From positions 84,735 through 148,734 of the forward strand of contig CADAYD010000004.1 in assembly GCA_902791985.1 (NCBI GenBank): a DNA stretch of 64,000 bases. Reading direction: 5' to 3'. The position numbers and the translations under genes are program-made. This DNA is from an uncultured bacterium. GTDB taxonomy: Bacteria > Cyanobacteriota > Vampirovibrionia > Gastranaerophilales > Gastranaerophilaceae. The notes under the pieces are model-generated. The model saw only the letters and a program-made list of their open reading frames with translations. It had not been told where the DNA came from and did not search any database. Within the stretch, counting starts at the first letter, position 1, and every line of letters starts with the position of its first letter. Below are positions 60,178 through 64,000 of the stretch, piece after piece.

Positions 60178-63100
60178 TTATTCAAGCGTTAAAACTCTGT
60201 CAAGGCAAGCTTTTGGTGAATATTGCCATTCTCTGAATGTTATACGTTTAACTTTGTAGCCGCTGCGCTCAAGAATAGATTGTTTTTTCATATTAGAAAT
60301 ATTTGATTTTTGTTTATCTTCAACCCCATCGATTTCAAGTATAAACTTGTCGTCAACAACTAAATCTGCGCTAAGACCTGCTATATCCGCTCCTGCGAGT
60401 ACGTGGTGGTCAAGTTTGCGTATCTCATCGGCAACCTCACTCTCAAACGGGTTCTTATAGATATTTGCATCAATTTCATCATTGGCAAGTGCATGTCTGC
60501 GGTCTAAATATTCCTTGATATAAGAAATATAGTTCCTAAAGTGCCCTTCACACATTGTTTCTATATCATGTGATACAAAATTTATACATTTGTTCTTCGC
60601 ACGAGTTATTGCAACATTAAATAAGTTTGGTTTTTGAATAAACGTTATACTTTGCGGGTGAGAATTGTTTGCAAATGCCCACGAAATAAGCATTATATCT
60701 CGTTCATCACCTTGGAATGTATGAGCTGTACCAATTTCAATCTGGTGCTTTCTAATCATATAATCAGATAGAACCTTTGGAACAGATATTTTAAGTTGTT
60801 CAACTTGTGCTCTGAATGGCGAAATTATTCCGATAGTTGTAGGATTATCAGGATTATTTTTTTCATCCTCAATAATAATTTCGTGCAAAACTTTGACCAG
60901 TTCTTCGACTTCCGGCAGGTTACGGGTTGCATCGCTATCAACTTTACCGTCCTCAACTTTAATCAAATCAAGAACCTTATCATTTATAGTATCTTTTCTC
61001 ATAACACGAATTCTGTCGGAATAAAATTCACGGTTAGAGAAATTGATAACAGGAGGAAGGCTTCTGAAATGCTCATCAAGCATAACTGAATTCATTGAAT
61101 AATAATCAGCAAGGTCAAACATTGAATTAGTTCTGAAACGCCACATCAACTGATATTTATCTGGAATTCCATATTGGCTCAAGAACGACTGTTCTTTTGC
61201 TTTTTCAAGGAATGACAGGTGCGGAAGCTGTTTGTCGTCACCTACAATGACCGATTTTTTAGCACGATACATTATTGGGAAGCAACTTGCGATATCACAT
61301 TGCGAAGCTTCGTCAATAATCGCAATATCAAACATTCCGGGTTTTAGCGGCAGACTGTCTGATACAGCATAAGTTGTAACACACCAGCAAGGGAATGCTT
61401 CTAAAAGAGGTTTAAAATCTTCTTCTTCCAAAATTTTTGATTGAAGTTTTTTACGGCGTTCAACTAAAGACATTGCATGAACTTTTATTCTGCGTTTTTT
61501 CTTATCGTCACGTAAAAGAGCCTTTAAAGCCTCGCGTCGTGTACTTTTTAGAATGTTAATAGCAAGTGTTTTTTGTTTTCTTTTTAGTTGGCGGATTTGT
61601 TCCATCATAACATGCAGGTTTCCGATTTTTTGGATATCTGCTTCAATCTTGCGCAAGTGCCATTTTTGAGTAATAAAATCAAGTTCAACTTTCAATCGGT
61701 CCAAAGTTTCGCTTTCAATATCAAAATCTTTTAAATTTAGAATTTTTTTGAGCTGTCTCAGGCTTGACATATTTTTGAGTCCCGCAAAAAATCCGGCTTT
61801 CTCCATATTTTCTGTCAATGTTTTTATGATGTCATTTACATTATCTATTTCTGATTTTTTCAGAGGTCGTTTAATATATTGCATTTCGCCTACAGTTAGT
61901 GCATGTTCCTTAATTTCGTCACGTAAATCGTGCCATTTGCGTTCGAGTTTTAAAATATTTTCGCATTTTTGTTCGGTTTCACGCAGAATATCAAGATGCT
62001 GTTTCATATCTTTTGTATCAGCAAAAATGTAATCTTCTACTTCATCATCAAGTCCTACTTTGCCTGATAAAAGGTCTTGCAGTTGAAGGCTCAATTGTTT
62101 TTGATAATTTGTTCTACCTGCGCGCAATGCAAGATATGGCGCTCCAAGTTCGTTAAGCCGATCTGCCACGACATCGACCGCTTTGTCCATTCTTGATGCT
62201 ACAAGAACAGTCTTGCCGTTTGCAATATAATGTGCTACAAGGTTTACAATAGTTTGTGATTTACCGGTTCCCGGAGGACCTTGTACTGCAATAAATTTGT
62301 TATTTTCAATATTTTTAATAACTTTTTCTTGTGAATCACTCAATGACAGTGGAGTAATCGGATAGAACGGAGAATTGTCGTCCTTATTAGAATTTCTTTC
62401 TATTGCTTGATTATATTCATCATTTATAACGGATAATGTTGTTTCGCGATAAACTCCGCTTGGTTTTTCAGCAATTTGTAAAAGTTCGTGCAGAACTCCT
62501 GCTGTAACAGCAGGACGCTTTGTTAAAATAATCGCGCTTTGTGAGGTTACGCAGAGTTTTTTCAAATCGCCTTCATACTTTTGTTTTTGCTGTTGGATAT
62601 CATCCTCAATAATTTCATCGAGATTATCCCCATTTATTTCTATATTTGCGTAATCAGGTGCTTCATCTCTTGAAACGTTATCTTCATCAGCATCTTCGCT
62701 ATCATCAAGTGCAATTTCAACATCAGGAATAAGTGATTTTAATGTGGTCAAGAAAATATCCATCTTCTCTTTTGTGATAGGAACATCCGGTACAACGTCC
62801 AAAATACCTTCTAAAAAGGAATCAACTTCATCATCATCGTCACTTTTCTTCATTAAAGAAGCCAGAGCACCGGTGTTTAATGATAAAATATCTTCTTGGC
62901 GGATACAATTTATATTGACTCCGTTTCTTTCTAATTTACATGGAACATACAAAAGCGGGGTTAAAAATTCGTTACGACGTTTAGATTTCCCGTTTCTGCC
63001 AACTAAAAACATATAGCCATAAATAAGATATTTATCCCTTGAATTATTTTCACTTTGAATCATCAATTCGGTCAGATTAGGATTTGCGCCGTCGAGCTTT

Positions 63101-63297
63101 AGGTATTCAAGTCCTTCGGTTAACAAAGTTTCTTTCTCTTTCAAGAAAATCCATTTGTTATCTTTATCTCCCTTTAAGTTACGAAATGTCGAACTTTTAA
63201 CTTCTTCACGAACGCAATCGTGAAGATATTGACTGACTTTTTTTATAAAACTGTTGTTAAACGCTGAATTTAGTGCTTTTGTTGCTTCTTGTAACAT
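60178..63297 (-). CDS. Superfamily 1 helicase with C-terminal nuclease-like domain
   Basis: A 1039-residue protein. Walker A GPPGTGKSQT (about 340), coiled-coil insertion (about 440-620), Walker B IIDEASQCD (about 660), GDDKQLPHL, LDEHFRS, AHTFQGDERD and NVAITRAKNK: a complete UPF1/Dna2-like (AAA_11/AAA_12) SF1 core. The last 110 residues (FESEVADEIRK, then SADLVVDDKFILEIDG) match a PD-(D/E)XK/Vsr-like nuclease fold. Helicase-nuclease fusions of this build occur in repair and in single-gene antiphage systems. Which applies here is unknown. GGGGA precedes ATG. Confidence 0.85.
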   Translation of the reverse strand: MLQEATKALNSAFNNSFIKKVSQYLHDCVREEVKSSTFRNLKGDKDNKWIFLKEKETLLTEGLEYLKLDGANPNLTELMIQSENNSRDKYLIYGYMFLVGRNGKSKRRNEFLTPLLYVPCKLERNGVNINCIRQEDILSLNTGALASLMKKSDDDDEVDSFLEGILDVVPDVPITKEKMDIFLTTLKSLIPDVEIALDDSEDADEDNVSRDEAPDYANIEINGDNLDEIIEDDIQQQKQKYEGDLKKLCVTSQSAIILTKRPAVTAGVLHELLQIAEKPSGVYRETTLSVINDEYNQAIERNSNKDDNSPFYPITPLSLSDSQEKVIKNIENNKFIAVQGPPGTGKSQTIVNLVAHYIANGKTVLVASRMDKAVDVVADRLNELGAPYLALRAGRTNYQKQLSLQLQDLLSGKVGLDDEVEDYIFADTKDMKQHLDILRETEQKCENILKLERKWHDLRDEIKEHALTVGEMQYIKRPLKKSEIDNVNDIIKTLTENMEKAGFFAGLKNMSSLRQLKKILNLKDFDIESETLDRLKVELDFITQKWHLRKIEADIQKIGNLHVMMEQIRQLKRKQKTLAINILKSTRREALKALLRDDKKKRRIKVHAMSLVERRKKLQSKILEEEDFKPLLEAFPCWCVTTYAVSDSLPLKPGMFDIAIIDEASQCDIASCFPIMYRAKKSVIVGDDKQLPHLSFLEKAKEQSFLSQYGIPDKYQLMWRFRTNSMFDLADYYSMNSVMLDEHFRSLPPVINFSNREFYSDRIRVMRKDTINDKVLDLIKVEDGKVDSDATRNLPEVEELVKVLHEIIIEDEKNNPDNPTTIGIISPFRAQVEQLKISVPKVLSDYMIRKHQIEIGTAHTFQGDERDIMLISWAFANNSHPQSITFIQKPNLFNVAITRAKNKCINFVSHDIETMCEGHFRNYISYIKEYLDRRHALANDEIDANIYKNPFESEVADEIRKLDHHVLAGADIAGLSADLVVDDKFILEIDGVEDKQKSNISNMKKQSILERSGYKVKRITFREWQYSPKACLDRVLTLE

Positions 63298-63410
63298 TAG
63301 TTTCCCCTTTATAATGTCGGTATAGCTATACTGATCTACTCTATTTTACACTATTTTAGGCGAAAATCAATAACTTCACATCGTCAATTTAATGTATATA
63401 GCGCTATTTT

Positions 63411-63419
63411 TGTTATAAA
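63411..63419 (+). promoter_or_regulatory. Extended -10 promoter of the GtrA gene
   Basis: TGTTATAAA (63411-63419) ends eight bases before ATG 63428, which predicts a two-base leader. No Shine-Dalgarno. Confidence 0.45.
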
Positions 63420-63427
63420 ATATTCTT

Positions 63428-63823
63428 ATGAACATGTGGTTAAAACTTCCGGATTTTGTAAGATTTTTAATAATCGGCTGCATTAATGCTGGTATTTCGT
63501 ATATTATTTATGCAATATGTGTATTGATTTTTGGTACTGAACACTATCAATTATGTGTTGCTCTGCAGTGGGTTTTATCATCTTTTATTTCTTATTTGAA
63601 CCAAAAATTCTTTGTATTCTGCACAAAAGGAAATTATATAAAAGAATATCTCAAATGCTGTTCAACTTGGGCAGTAAGTTACTTTTTGAACGTTATAATC
63701 TTAGAACTTATGGTGAGATTTTTAATTAAAAACGTATTTATTGCGCAATTCATTTCACTGTTTTTGGTTTCAATCGCAACTTATGTCCTGTTCAAATTTT
63801 TTGCTTTCAAAAAAGCAGAATGA
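63428..63823 (+). CDS. GtrA-family membrane protein
   Basis: A 131-residue protein with four membrane helices (about 12-32, 40-58, 78-96, 104-124). The pattern FLIIGCINAGISYIIY followed by SYLNQKFFVF matches GtrA, the putative flippase of polyprenyl-linked sugars or a polysaccharide-synthesis accessory. No glycosyltransferase is beside it; the GT-C enzyme at 876 is far away. It sits between the helicase gene and the dispersed repeat. Confidence 0.88.
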   Translation: MNMWLKLPDFVRFLIIGCINAGISYIIYAICVLIFGTEHYQLCVALQWVLSSFISYLNQKFFVFCTKGNYIKEYLKCCSTWAVSYFLNVIILELMVRFLIKNVFIAQFISLFLVSIATYVLFKFFAFKKAE

Positions 63824-63844
63824 TGTCATATTGTTGTATATACC

Positions 63845-64000
63845 AATTATTTACATAAAACATATTATCTGTACTAATGTTCACTTTTCTTTTTGATTGC
63901 AACGCAAAAAGAAAAGTGAACCGAAAAGAAAAACACGCTAGGGTACAATACTGCCTACGGCAGCATAAGACCGCTACGCGGTAATATGAGTTTTTGCCTG
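63845..64000 (+). repeat. Dispersed repeat, copy 2 (runs off window)
   Basis: Inverted copy of 35878-36016. Contains the 16-bp hairpin GTTCACTTTTCTTTTT (63879-63894 region) and its complement, then CACGCTAGGG, about 16 bases absent from copy 1, and the CCGCTACGCGG palindrome. It continues past the window edge, so its full length is not visible. Confidence 0.75.

Overview
The window is AT-rich and densely coded on both strands. It fits a gut-type, obligately fermentative bacterium of the non-photosynthetic cyanobacterial sister lineage (Melainabacteria/Vampirovibrionia, Gastranaerophilales-like). This is an inference. It rests on low GC, fermentation genes (PPi-dependent phosphofructokinase, L-lactate dehydrogenase, AdhE, ferredoxin), a DapL-like aminotransferase, and many lineage-type hypothetical proteins whose N-termini carry a short Phe-x-Gly-like motif. 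No photosynthesis genes are present.

Layout. 1-10 kb: partial unknown gene, GT-C glycosyltransferase, class I aminotransferase, histidine kinase, HEAT-repeat protein, class II photolyase, dnaN, secreted SH3-like protein. 10-19 kb: dehydrogenase plus ilvE divergent from fabG, a candidate type I toxin-antitoxin locus, a secreted TPR protein, a GGDEF/HD-GYP protein, and acpP-fabF. The fabF copy lacks the block that carries the catalytic cysteine. 19-27 kb: two adjacent CX5R phosphatase-like proteins, two unknown proteins, pheT, small proteins and a membrane-anchored LysM protein. 27-37 kb: YkgJ-type protein, glyoxalase, pepA, fabD with a convergent MarR gene, hisS, PPi-PFK, a HAD-like pseudogene beside a small HTH regulator with its own operator, a dispersed repeat, and a lipoprotein solute-binding protein. 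37-51 kb: ferredoxin, deoB, hemW, ldh, WYL regulator, flavodoxin-like reductase, panE, HD-domain protein, adhE, mntP, DUF4127 protein, tRNA-Ser. 51-54.7 kb: accessory stretch bounded on the left by tRNA-Ser and marked by a 17-bp repeat of the tRNA 3' end, with an XRE regulator, unknown genes and REP-like hairpins. 55-64 kb: leuS, the AmmeMemoRadiSam pair, a large helicase-nuclease, GtrA, and a second inverted copy of the repeat at 35.9 kb.

How the genes fit together. Central functions (fatty-acid synthesis, tRNA charging, replication clamp, redox balancing) are spread among lineage-specific surface or exported proteins. Two initiation modes are visible. Many genes have a strong GGAGG-type site. 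A separate set has no Shine-Dalgarno but a -10 hexamer ending exactly six bases before ATG, which predicts leaderless mRNAs. The observations most worth follow-up are the antisense-flanked 24-residue hydrophobic peptide gene, the cysteine-less fabF, the leaderless promoter class, the FxG-type N-terminal motif family, and the tRNA-Ser repeat island.
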